A stretch of DNA of 64,000 nucleotides from Alteribacter lacisalsi (GTDB taxonomy: Bacteria > Bacillota > Bacilli > Bacillales > Salisediminibacteriaceae), in contig NZ_PDOF01000001.1 in NCBI RefSeq assembly GCF_003226345.1, forward strand, positions 1,302,001 through 1,366,000, written 5' to 3'. A program made the translations under genes and the position numbers. The notes beneath the pieces are model-generated. The model was given only the letters and a program-made list of their open reading frames with translations, did not search any database and was not told the origin of the DNA. Positions 51,832 to 59,433 of the stretch are shown one piece after another; position 1 is the stretch's first letter; each line of letters starts with the position of its first letter.

Positions 51832-52716
51832 TCACATTGAAAGACGAATTCTGACTTCCTTACAGTTCAGTTCCTCAAGTACGGTTTCTTTATTCAGTTT
51901 GAGCTCCAATGACTCAAAAAGAAAATTTTCAAGTTCGGCAATGTTACAGATGATTGCGGAGAGATCCTTTGAAATATAGGTCGTTTCTTTTCCTGCTGCC
52001 AGTTTCTTCTTGTATCTGTTGTACTTCTGATCCAGTTCATCAATCTGACTGAAAACCGCATCCAGTGATCCGTACTCCCGGATCAGAGGCAGTGCTGACT
52101 TTTCTCCAATACCGGGACATCCGGGTATATTGTCGCTTCTGTCTCCAAGCAGAGCTTTTACATCCACCCACTGACTCGAATTAATACCGAATTCCTCCTG
52201 GAAAAGGGCATGGGAATAAACAAGTTCCTCTTTCTTTCGGTTAATAATCTGGGAAACATTTTCATCGAGCAGTTGAAACAGGTCACGGTCGTTGCTATAA
52301 ATAAAGCATTTCCCAAGTCCGTCTGCTGACCATCTCGACGCCAGCGTCCCGATCACATCGTCAGCTTCATAAGAAGGAACCGTCAACTGCTCGATCCCCA
52401 TGTCATTAAGCATCACGGTAAGCGTTTCATACTGCTCAATCAGAGGCGGAGGGAGATCTTCGCGCTGAGATTTATAAAAATCGTATTCTCTGCTCCTGGT
52501 TGTCTCATCTCTTTTTACATCCCACGCAACAGCCATATGCGTAATGCTGTGCTCTTCAATCAGATTAAAGAGTTTCTGAAAGAAAACGCGCAGGGCATTA
52601 GTGTAGAGTCCTTCACTGTTTTTCAGTTTATCATCAGGTCTTCCATAGCTCGTGGCAAAATGACCCCGGCTTAACAGGTTAAAGCCGTCAATCAGTAACA
52701 GATTCTTTTGTGACAT
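51832..52716 (-). CDS. ypcP: 5'-3' exonuclease (Pol I N-terminal-type, YpcP-like)
   Basis: A 294-aa stand-alone flap nuclease. LLIDGFNLLSRG, YEADDVIGTLAS, NDRDLFQLL and LGDRSDNIPGCPGIGEKSA give the acidic two-metal site and helix-hairpin-helix of the PIN-like 5' nuclease family. The size matches B. subtilis YpcP/ExoR, which helps remove RNA primers and aids repair. An AAAGGAG lies 12 nt before ATG 52716. It is downstream of the GNAT-phosphatase gene and was probably close to dinB before the MITE insertion. Confidence 0.9.
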   Translation of the reverse strand: MSQKNLLLIDGFNLLSRGHFATSYGRPDDKLKNSEGLYTNALRVFFQKLFNLIEEHSITHMAVAWDVKRDETTRSREYDFYKSQREDLPPPLIEQYETLTVMLNDMGIEQLTVPSYEADDVIGTLASRWSADGLGKCFIYSNDRDLFQLLDENVSQIINRKKEELVYSHALFQEEFGINSSQWVDVKALLGDRSDNIPGCPGIGEKSALPLIREYGSLDAVFSQIDELDQKYNRYKKKLAAGKETTYISKDLSAIICNIAELENFLFESLELKLNKETVLEELNCKEVRIRLSM

Positions 52717-52791
52717 GGCCTGAAAACTCCTTTTCTATCTCAATCTGCTTCCATTGTAGCACAGACATTTGAGGCCGCGGACACATCGCTC

Positions 52792-53874
52792 TTACGACCA
52801 CTTCAGGCGATCTGCAGTCACTTTTCCTGCGGACACTCTGAGGGCAAATATATCCGGGTTCCTGAGATTCTTCCAATCGTTATAACCGAACTCAGGCATC
52901 CATTTTCTTAATAAAAATGAAAGTAGGTTCCCATGTGTCACCACGACTGTCGGCCCTCTTCCTTCAGATAAGAGTTCATCGATTACTTCATTTGCCCGCC
53001 TGGCAGCCTCATTTCCGCTTTCGCCGCCCTCAAGACAGAGATCCGGATCATCAAACGAACGGCGGATCCAGGTTTCCCAGTCATCAAGGTTTTTTCCGGA
53101 AAGCTTACGCTCCATCAGCCTGTCGTCCTTTTCTATTGCAAAACCAATGTGTGATGCTGCGGGGCGGATACTGTCAACAGCCCTCTTATACGGACTGGTA
53201 ATTACGCGCTGTATACTTCTGCTTTTGAAGAATTCTCCGAGCTTTACTGCATCCAGGGCTCCCTGATCGGTGAGGGGGGCATCAGGTTTCTGTCCCGTCG
53301 TTTCACAGTGCCTCACAAGATAAATAAAAGGTTCTTCCGTTCTCCTGGCCGAGTACTCCTCTTTGAGAAGGGAATAAACAGCGGTGTTGTGATACCGCTC
53401 ACCGTCAAAGTCTGTGTGACGCAGCACACCATCAAGGTGGAACCCAAACTTCTCCAGAAGCTTGCGGGATCCTTCGTTTTCCTCAAAAATATCACCAACC
53501 AGCCGGTTAAGCTTTAATTGGTTAAAGGCAAAAGCCAGAAGTTCCGGCATAAGTTCACTCATGACCCCCGTTTGCTGAAATTTATCACTGATCACCGCAT
53601 TCATTTCTGCTTTCCGGTGGAATTCGTGAATCTTATGGAAACGGAAAAAACCTGCAAACTCTTCTGTATCACGTTTTGTAATAATCCAGCAGAGCTGAGC
53701 GGGTTTAAGGTAACGCTCCACTGTTTTTCTCATCTCTGATTTACTCCGGACAGGGTGGGGCGTGATGTATTTCATCGTTTCCCGGCTACTGAACAAAGGG
53801 TACAGTTTATCCTCATCATCTGTAGTAAGGGGCGTCATTTTAAAATTTCTGGTTAAAAGAGTTGTATTCCTCAA
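52792..53874 (-). CDS. GNAT acetyltransferase fused to a histidine phosphatase
   Basis: 360 aa, two enzymes in one chain. Residues 1-172 are a RimJ/RimL-type GNAT: LLTRNFKMTPLTTDDEDKLY, FRFHKIHEFHRKAEMNAV and LNRLVGDIFEENEGSRKLLEKFGF. Residues 180-360 are a phosphoglycerate-mutase-like phosphatase: YLVRHCETTG (His189 nucleophile; the usual RHG is RHC), SPYKRAVDSI, LMERKLSG and VVTHGNLLS (second His). TTG 53874 lies 7 nt after AAGGAGG and overlaps the Nudix stop (TTGA), so both are translationally coupled. Substrates unknown. Confidence 0.82.
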   Translation of the reverse strand: MRNTTLLTRNFKMTPLTTDDEDKLYPLFSSRETMKYITPHPVRSKSEMRKTVERYLKPAQLCWIITKRDTEEFAGFFRFHKIHEFHRKAEMNAVISDKFQQTGVMSELMPELLAFAFNQLKLNRLVGDIFEENEGSRKLLEKFGFHLDGVLRHTDFDGERYHNTAVYSLLKEEYSARRTEEPFIYLVRHCETTGQKPDAPLTDQGALDAVKLGEFFKSRSIQRVITSPYKRAVDSIRPAASHIGFAIEKDDRLMERKLSGKNLDDWETWIRRSFDDPDLCLEGGESGNEAARRANEVIDELLSEGRGPTVVVTHGNLLSFLLRKWMPEFGYNDWKNLRNPDIFALRVSAGKVTADRLKWS

Positions 53875-54314
53875 AAGGAGCCCTCCTTACAACTCTCAAG
53901 TGTCCGTTCCGCAAGATGAATGCTGTTTTTGGGCCAGATCTCTATTGCCGAATCACTCAAAATGTCTTCTGTTGTCATCCACATCACTTCTGCAGCTTCA
54001 TAAGAATCTATCACTTTAGCTTCACCGCTCTCATATCGGCACAAAAATACGATATTAATCACATGGATTCCCGCTGCCGTCACAAAGGATGTATTATGAA
54101 TATATCTCATATTGTCACTAACAATCACCCCGGTCTCTTCTTCAATTTCCCTTCGGACTGTTCTCTCAAGAATGTCAGTTGTATTCCCTTCCACTTCTGT
54201 CTTTCCGCCAGGCAGTGCAATCATTCCCGGAGCATGTTCTTCTTTCTCACTGCGGCGAATCATAAGCCAGCGGCTGCCGTCGGTGACCGCGCCTTCAACA
54301 TTAACAATAAACAA
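53871..54314 (-). CDS. Nudix hydrolase
   Basis: About 147 aa. The Nudix box GGKTEVEGNTTDILERTV then RREIEEETGV fits Gx5Ex7REUxEExGU. MFIVNVEGAVTDGSRWLMIRRSEKEEHAPGM is a typical N-terminal strand pair. Such enzymes cleave nucleoside diphosphates linked to another moiety. TTG 54314 has GGAGGGG 7 nt upstream and gives the usual family start; the frame opens at 54347 without a ribosome site. It is coupled to the GNAT-phosphatase gene. Confidence 0.85.
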   Translation of the reverse strand: MFIVNVEGAVTDGSRWLMIRRSEKEEHAPGMIALPGGKTEVEGNTTDILERTVRREIEEETGVIVSDNMRYIHNTSFVTAAGIHVINIVFLCRYESGEAKVIDSYEAAEVMWMTTEDILSDSAIEIWPKNSIHLAERTLESCKEGSF

Positions 54315-54443
54315 AGCAACCCCTCCAATATATATACGACCGTTCAAACCCTAGGACATCTATGCAGTGACAGGAGCCGGTCTCGATACTCTTTCCCCTG
54401 TCGTAACTTCAGATCTCCTGTTGCACATGCAGGTGTACTGATT

Positions 54444-55145
54444 TTACTTTCTCTCTTTGAAAATAAACCAGATCAGTGTAAAGATACCAAAAGCAACGAA
54501 TTCAAGAGAAATAATGTACCAGGGATGCGGGCCGAGAAAATCAAGCATACTTCCCTCCTCAGGTTTCCCTGCTAAAAACCAGTAGTTTCCTTCAACCTGT
54601 GCATTAATCAAGAGGATTACCGGTAACAGAAGATTTAAGAAGAGCATCGCTTTTAGTACATCGGAAAACGCGGGTCGGTACCCTCTGACAACCGCAAAAT
54701 AAACAGCTGTCCAAATGATCAGAATGTGAGTGTAGAAAAAATGTACAAATCTGAAATGGGGGAGTCCATAAGATAATACCGGTGTGATAATTGCCTGCAG
54801 AGCCCCTGCGATACCAATAAAGAGCACAATATTCTGAGTGGCTCTGTGCCTTGTAAGCAGAATGACAATGATCAGCACAAGACTGATATTGCACAATTCT
54901 AGCGGCAGGGCGTGATGTGTTCCCCAGTTGCCTGTAACGATGAGCCAAGTATGATACCCTGCTTCTGCCAGCAGGAGTGTTATCGCAATGCCAATTTCCC
55001 AGCGCCTCGAGACATGGTCTTTCAATGCCCTTCTGAAAATGATGATTCCTGCAATTCCGATGATCAGAATGATAATCATCAGCCAGTGATGCCAAGTAAA
55101 CATCATGAAGGGGGTATCACCTGGTGTACCTTCAAACCAGTTCAT
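54444..55145 (-). CDS. YwaF-like (TIGR02206) integral membrane protein
   Basis: 233 aa with about seven membrane helices. FTWHHWLMIIILIIGIAGI, LPLELCNISLVLIIVILLT (Leu-Pro-Leu-x-Leu-Cys) and HFRFVHFFYTHILIIWTAVYFAVVRGYRP are the signature of the YwaF/TIGR02206 family, of unknown function. AAAGGCGGG precedes ATG 55145. The preceding serine hydrolase gene ends 15 bp upstream on the same strand, so the two likely form an operon. Confidence 0.85.
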   Translation of the reverse strand: MNWFEGTPGDTPFMMFTWHHWLMIIILIIGIAGIIIFRRALKDHVSRRWEIGIAITLLLAEAGYHTWLIVTGNWGTHHALPLELCNISLVLIIVILLTRHRATQNIVLFIGIAGALQAIITPVLSYGLPHFRFVHFFYTHILIIWTAVYFAVVRGYRPAFSDVLKAMLFLNLLLPVILLINAQVEGNYWFLAGKPEEGSMLDFLGPHPWYIISLEFVAFGIFTLIWFIFKERK

Positions 55146-55159
55146 CAGATCCCGCCTTT

Positions 55160-56101
55160 CTAATCAAAAGCTCTTAAAAGATACCGTGTAAACCAGGTAA
55201 ACGGCTGCGTGCCCCCATTTCTGCCGTAATCACCTGTAAACACGCACACCATCTTCTTCTCCGGTACCACAAAAATATACTGACCGCCGCTTCCGGCAGC
55301 ATAATAAAAAAAAGGGAGCCTCTCTGATTCAGGGTTTACCCACCAATGCCTTCCATATCGCTGCTGCCCTCTCACAGTATGAAGGTGAGGTTTGACTGCC
55401 AGTTCAATCCAATCCTCACGGACGACCTGCTGACTTCCCCATCTTCCATTCTGCAAATAAAGTCTGCCGAATTTCAGCATGTCCATTGGAGAGAGACTGA
55501 GTCCAAATCCTCCAGTATTATAGCCTTGGGGATCGGTATCCCATTGCCGTGAAGGGATGCCGATAACCTTAAACAGTTCTTCCGCCGCAAAGAATGAGCA
55601 CGGTTTACCAGCCGTTTCCGTTAAAATAACGCTTAATAAATGCGAATTTGCCTCTATGTACGCCATTTCCTGACCCGGATTTTCTTTGACGGTCCGTTCC
55701 AGAATAAACGAAAGCCAGTTTTCTGATTCATATAAATGACGGTTGCCAGGCCATTCCAGACCGGAACTCATTGTGAGCAGATGGTCCACGGTAATGGAGC
55801 CAAAGTGATCCTGCATAGAAACGTCTGGAAAAAATGAAGAAACCGGGTCATAGAGGTTCAGGATCTCCTTCTCACTCGCAATACCAATGATTGTAGACAG
55901 GACACTTTTTGTTACTGAGTTAACTTTTACGGGGACATCCAGGCTCATATCCCACTTTGTCCACTCAAACACCAGTTCATCCGATATCAGAACGGCACAG
56001 GAAGTCACCGGGCTGTTCTCAAGCAACTCTGTAAACTCCTCTTTTTTTGAGCCCTTCATCAATCGATTACTTTCCCTCTTAAAAGGATCCGCTGCATCCA
56101 T
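55160..56101 (-). CDS. Beta-lactamase-fold serine hydrolase
   Basis: About 313 aa, soluble. SVTKSVLST supplies SxxK, YIEANSHLL stands where Tyr-x-Asn is expected, and AGSGGQYIFV replaces the KTG strand, as in the class C/EstB-like esterase group. The start is put at ATG 56101 because a complete promoter (TTGTCG-17-TATAAT) lies within the first 34 codons of the longer frame to 56203. The frame upstream also lacks a ribosome site. Substrate unknown; followed by ywaF-like gene. Confidence 0.78.
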   Translation of the reverse strand: MDAADPFKRESNRLMKGSKKEEFTELLENSPVTSCAVLISDELVFEWTKWDMSLDVPVKVNSVTKSVLSTIIGIASEKEILNLYDPVSSFFPDVSMQDHFGSITVDHLLTMSSGLEWPGNRHLYESENWLSFILERTVKENPGQEMAYIEANSHLLSVILTETAGKPCSFFAAEELFKVIGIPSRQWDTDPQGYNTGGFGLSLSPMDMLKFGRLYLQNGRWGSQQVVREDWIELAVKPHLHTVRGQQRYGRHWWVNPESERLPFFYYAAGSGGQYIFVVPEKKMVCVFTGDYGRNGGTQPFTWFTRYLLRAFD

Positions 56102-56141
56102 AATAGCACCACTTTCGTGTAATTCTTCCAATTTTCTTTCT

Positions 56142-56170
56142 ATTATACTAAACCGGGAAGGACACGACAA
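56142..56170 (-). promoter_or_regulatory. Sigma-A-type promoter of the serine hydrolase gene
   Basis: TTGTCG, 17-bp spacer, perfect TATAAT on the minus strand, about 40 bp before ATG 56101. Confidence 0.7.
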
Positions 56171-56225
56171 TTCAACTGGAACCGAATGCAGTGAAAGAGT
56201 CATGACAAGAATTGATTTATGTTTT

Positions 56226-56262
56226 CAAAAAAAAGGGCTCTCACCGATGGTAAGGGCCCTGT
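56226..56262 (-). terminator. Terminator of the DUF4395 gene
   Basis: AGGGC.CT.ACC / GGT.AG.GCCCT symmetrical hairpin with loop ATC, then eight T on the minus strand. Confidence 0.9.
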
Positions 56263-56278
56263 TCCTGCAGCTTTGTTC

Positions 56279-56707
56279 TCACGCAGAAGATCTTTTCTTC
56301 TTAAGCTTAAACATTACCTTTTTATACTGAAAATAAATCACACATCCTATGCAGTAACCAAGAAGCGCTGCAGATGCCGCAACTGTAACCATAAGAACCG
56401 GAAGCCAGGCAGCCCAGGTTTGAAACACAACATGAAGAACAAAACCCAGTGAAATCAGAACGGCTGCAATCGACTGATTGAATCTGGCAAGTTCAGCAGC
56501 TTCCGTTTCTCCCTCCGGATCCGGACTCACAAAACGCCTGTAAACCATCACAGCCGGATTTGCTTTCGGACCAAACAGCAGGGAGATCCAGGCGATCATG
56601 ACAGTGACTGCTAACAGAACAGCACTCTGAAATACAAGTGAACTGAGGGTAAGAAAAACGAGCATTGTCTGATTGGCTTTAACGAAACCTAAAGGAATTG
56701 CTTTCAT
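56279..56707 (-). CDS. DUF4395 family membrane protein
   Basis: 142 aa with four helices. IPLGFVKANQTMLVFLTL, LFGPKANPAVMVYRRF, LARFNQSIAAVLISLGF and ALLGYCIGCVIYFQYKK are family landmarks. The last contains two Cys that in some relatives neighbour thiol-redox proteins. Function unknown. A weak AAGAGGT precedes ATG 56707. Gap of 15 bp after the old yellow enzyme gene; likely last gene of that operon. Confidence 0.82.
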   Translation of the reverse strand: MKAIPLGFVKANQTMLVFLTLSSLVFQSAVLLAVTVMIAWISLLFGPKANPAVMVYRRFVSPDPEGETEAAELARFNQSIAAVLISLGFVLHVVFQTWAAWLPVLMVTVAASAALLGYCIGCVIYFQYKKVMFKLKKKRSSA

Positions 56708-56722
56708 AAAGAACCTCTTTCT

Positions 56723-57934
56723 TCAGCTTCTCCGCTTTTTAAAAACTTCAGTTCCATTTTTGATAACGGCCTTCACCAGCGCCTTTCTGGCAGACATCTG
56801 AGGAAGTGCCGCCTTCCCCTTACCAATGCGTTCCAACTGAAGGCTGTACCACGCCAGTTCCAGCATCGCTTTTTGGTCAATAAATGGGATGCCTGTTTTT
56901 TTTCGGTCCATTGTAACACCGTCAACATTTCTTTTGAACAGTTTAAGCGGCAGATCCGGATAAACAGCCAGTGGTCTGGCCATCCCGATCATGTCCGCTG
57001 CCCTGCTGGAGAGCGCTTCTTCCATTCCTGCACGTGTACGAAATCCTCCTGTAACGGCAAGAGGCAGATTCGGCAACTCACGTTTTACCGATTCCGCAAA
57101 TGAAAGAAAATACGCCTCCCGTTTACTTGATTGATGAGAAAGTCCCGTCATTTCCGGATTTTCGTAAGTACCACCTGAAACTTCCACCAAATCAACGCCG
57201 GCACCAGCGAGTTTTTTCACAACAGTAAGAGAATCTTCCATCGAGAAGCCGCCTTTCAGGAAGTCGGCAGCGTTCAGCTTCACCGACACTGGAAAATCGG
57301 TCCCCGCCGCTTCCCTCACACAGTTAAGTACAGTAAAGAGAAACCGGGATCTGTTCTCCAGAGAGCCGCCCCACTGGTCCTGACGGATATTATGTTTAGG
57401 GGAGAGAAACTGGCTGATGAGATAACCGTGGGCACCATGAATTTGAATACCGTCAAACCCTGCTTTTCTTGCAATCCGGGCTGTTTCACCGAACTTCTCT
57501 GCAATTGTAATGATTTCCTGTTCTGTCAAGGCCCTTGCTTTTGGAAAAAAGCGTTGGAGATCTTTTGAAAAAGGGACTTCTGAAGGAGCAACCGCTTCAT
57601 TGACAACCCCTTTAAAAACCTGCTTGCCGGGATGATTGATCTGCATCCAGCAGCGGGCTCCGTTTTCCTTCGAAGCAGAAGCCCATGTTTTAAGTAAATC
57701 GAGGTGACGCTCATCCTCGACAACCACATTTCCGGGCTCCCCGAGTGCTTTTGCGGAAACCATCACATTTCCCGTGATCAGCAGACCGGCTCCCCCATGA
57801 GCCCACGTACGGTAAAGCGTAATCAGCTTTTCAGTAGGGGCATGTTCACGTGAACCAAGCGCCTCACTCATAGCTGCTTTCATCACACGATTTTTGATTT
57901 TTTGTTTATTTAGTATGATCGGTGTTTCCAGCAT
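56723..57934 (-). CDS. NADH:flavin oxidoreductase (old yellow enzyme family)
   Basis: A 403-aa TIM-barrel FMN oxidoreductase of the ene-reductase type. NRVMKAAMSEALG, WMQINHPGKQV, GIQIHGAHGYLISQFLSPKHN (FMN/substrate His pair), SVKLNAADF and VTGGFRTRAGMEEAL are family motifs. It lacks the C-terminal FeS/FAD domains of 2,4-dienoyl-CoA reductase. AAGGAG precedes ATG 57934, which overlaps the C45 hydrolase gene by 29 bp; translation is probably coupled. Confidence 0.9.
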   Translation of the reverse strand: MLETPIILNKQKIKNRVMKAAMSEALGSREHAPTEKLITLYRTWAHGGAGLLITGNVMVSAKALGEPGNVVVEDERHLDLLKTWASASKENGARCWMQINHPGKQVFKGVVNEAVAPSEVPFSKDLQRFFPKARALTEQEIITIAEKFGETARIARKAGFDGIQIHGAHGYLISQFLSPKHNIRQDQWGGSLENRSRFLFTVLNCVREAAGTDFPVSVKLNAADFLKGGFSMEDSLTVVKKLAGAGVDLVEVSGGTYENPEMTGLSHQSSKREAYFLSFAESVKRELPNLPLAVTGGFRTRAGMEEALSSRAADMIGMARPLAVYPDLPLKLFKRNVDGVTMDRKKTGIPFIDQKAMLELAWYSLQLERIGKGKAALPQMSARKALVKAVIKNGTEVFKKRRS

Positions 57935-59012
57935 CCGTTTTTTCTCCTTCCCTGTGCAGGTGAGTAACCAGGCGGGCTCCCGGTAAAATTCCTTTCAGCT
58001 TTCTGATATACATATTGCTTCCATTAAGCCAATCAGAGAATGAAATACCAACCGCCTGCCCGTTTATGCCCGTACCAACCAGTACAGACAGATTTCTCGT
58101 ATCGTAGACAGCCGTATGGATGGTACCTGACCAGTTACCGTAATCACGCTTGGCGATCCCATATTTTTCGTGATTAAGAATCGTAAAAATGGTACTGTTC
58201 ATATCCGGATCCTTTATCATTGTTTCTGTATATTCGTTCAGTCTGTGAAGCCGGGAAATGGATTCGGCTGTGCGGTGACGGTTTTCCACCTGTTTTTTTT
58301 CAAAATGATTCGTACAGCCTGATACATCTCCCTCATGCACTTCAACCCCTTTTCCTGATGCTTCAACGATCGCTGTGTCACCCGAAGCATCTGTTAATGA
58401 ATAATTAAAGGCATGCCTGTGCGGAATTTCCTTAAGAAGGCTGACCGCTTCTTTTACCGTTGCACAGCGGTTTAGGACAAAACGAGCAATCGTCGTGCAG
58501 ATGAATCCATCCGACGGTCTGAGGCGGTTTACAAAATGATAGCCTGCAGCAAGACCTTTTTCATTCATTGCGTCCATCCGGCCAATTACACGCTGGGCAA
58601 AGCCAATAGTACTGTACCCTTTTCCTGATTCAGGCTGCCATAGTACGAATCTTCCATCATAGGTTTTTGGATGATAATCATAGTTCCGGCCGTAAATACC
58701 GTTTATCATAACAGAAGAACATCCGCTTTTTTTCCAGTCCTGCTGGTACCCTCCGTATTCATGAAGGGTGTCACTGACTGTCCAGCCGAGGCCTTCTGCA
58801 ACACCTTCAATTTCTTCCCAGAGTTCAGGAGAAAACTTGAGTATGAACTGTTTAGCTTTCTTAAAATCAGTGTTGTATGAGCGGAGTGACTTGGGCCGTC
58901 GTTTCTCATGAACCTTATACAGCGGCATATTTCTTATTTTTTTTGCCTGCTCAATTCCGAACTTATTTGGTGATCCGCGACCCTGTATGACATCCACTTG
59001 AATTTCCATTTC
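57906..59012 (-). CDS. C45 family autoproteolytic acyltransferase/hydrolase
   Basis: 368 aa, Ntn-hydrolase fold related to isopenicillin N acyltransferase. An approximately 96-residue prosegment ends at KKSGCSSV; Cys97 would become the N-terminal nucleophile after self-cleavage. GRNYDYHP, MNEKGLAAGYHFVNRL and TDASGDTAIVEASGKGV are the C45 core. GGGGTG lies 9 nt before ATG 59012 (MEIQVDVIQGRG); the frame opens at 59057. It probably cleaves or transfers an acyl-amide; the coupled ene-reductase suggests a shared small-molecule pathway. Confidence 0.83.
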   Translation of the reverse strand, partial: EMEIQVDVIQGRGSPNKFGIEQAKKIRNMPLYKVHEKRRPKSLRSYNTDFKKAKQFILKFSPELWEEIEGVAEGLGWTVSDTLHEYGGYQQDWKKSGCSSVMINGIYGRNYDYHPKTYDGRFVLWQPESGKGYSTIGFAQRVIGRMDAMNEKGLAAGYHFVNRLRPSDGFICTTIARFVLNRCATVKEAVSLLKEIPHRHAFNYSLTDASGDTAIVEASGKGVEVHEGDVSGCTNHFEKKQVENRHRTAESISRLHRLNEYTETMIKDPDMNSTIFTILNHEKYGIAKRDYGNWSGTIHTAVYDTRNLSVLVGTGINGQAVGISFSDWLNGSNMYIRKLKGILPGARLVTHLHREGEKTDAGNTDHTK

Positions 59013-59140
59013 GCTAAACACCCCGGAGGTAATGTGACATGTAAGCGTATTATACATGATCCTGAACGAACGGGCATAAATCCGGTCTGCAAAAACAAAA
59101 AATTAGTATACCCTTCCCTCAGTTTTTCCTAAGCTCCGCT

Positions 59141-59373
59141 GAATTCCATCCACTCGCTTTCCGCGGGCACCACTGCAGCAGGCAAAGCAGTAACCCTGCT
59201 TCTTCCTCTGCAAGAATTGCTTCGAAGCGTCTGCGTCGAAGCAACTCGAAGCGGTCTCACGAAGTAACCGCTCGTCCCTGCGGGGTCTTCCGTCGGTGCT
59301 GTTCCCGCAGGAGTGTCGGGCGTTCGCTCCAATCAACTTTCTCTAAAAAACAACATCAAGCTTTAACAGAGAC
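59141..59373. mobile_element. MITE-like element (family A) with degraded left end
   Basis: The right end (reverse complement) GTCTCTGTTAAAGCTTGATG matches the family ends. The core shares GCTTCGAAGCGTCTGCGTCG and AAGTAACCGCTCGTCCCTGC exactly with the 51564 copy. The left end is not recognisable and the edge is approximate; no target duplication found. Confidence 0.7.
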
Positions 59374-59377
59374 AATC

Positions 59378-59418
59378 AAAAAGAAACCTTCTCCCGGCAT
59401 TGCCGGGAAAAGGTTTCT
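59378..59418 (-). terminator. Terminator of oppA
   Basis: GAAACCTTTTCCCGGC / GCCGGGAGAAGGTTTC long stem with loop AAT, then TTTTTG on the minus strand. It is immediately outside the MITE right end. Confidence 0.93.
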
Positions 59419-59433
59419 GCAGTTTCATCATTC

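Noticed and set aside
53862-54575. 237-aa frame on + strand
   Set aside because: Antisense of the Nudix gene with no ribosome site or recognisable domain.
54604-55095. 163-aa alternative frame within the YwaF-like gene
   Set aside because: Overlaps the well-supported membrane-protein gene on the same strand with no ribosome site.
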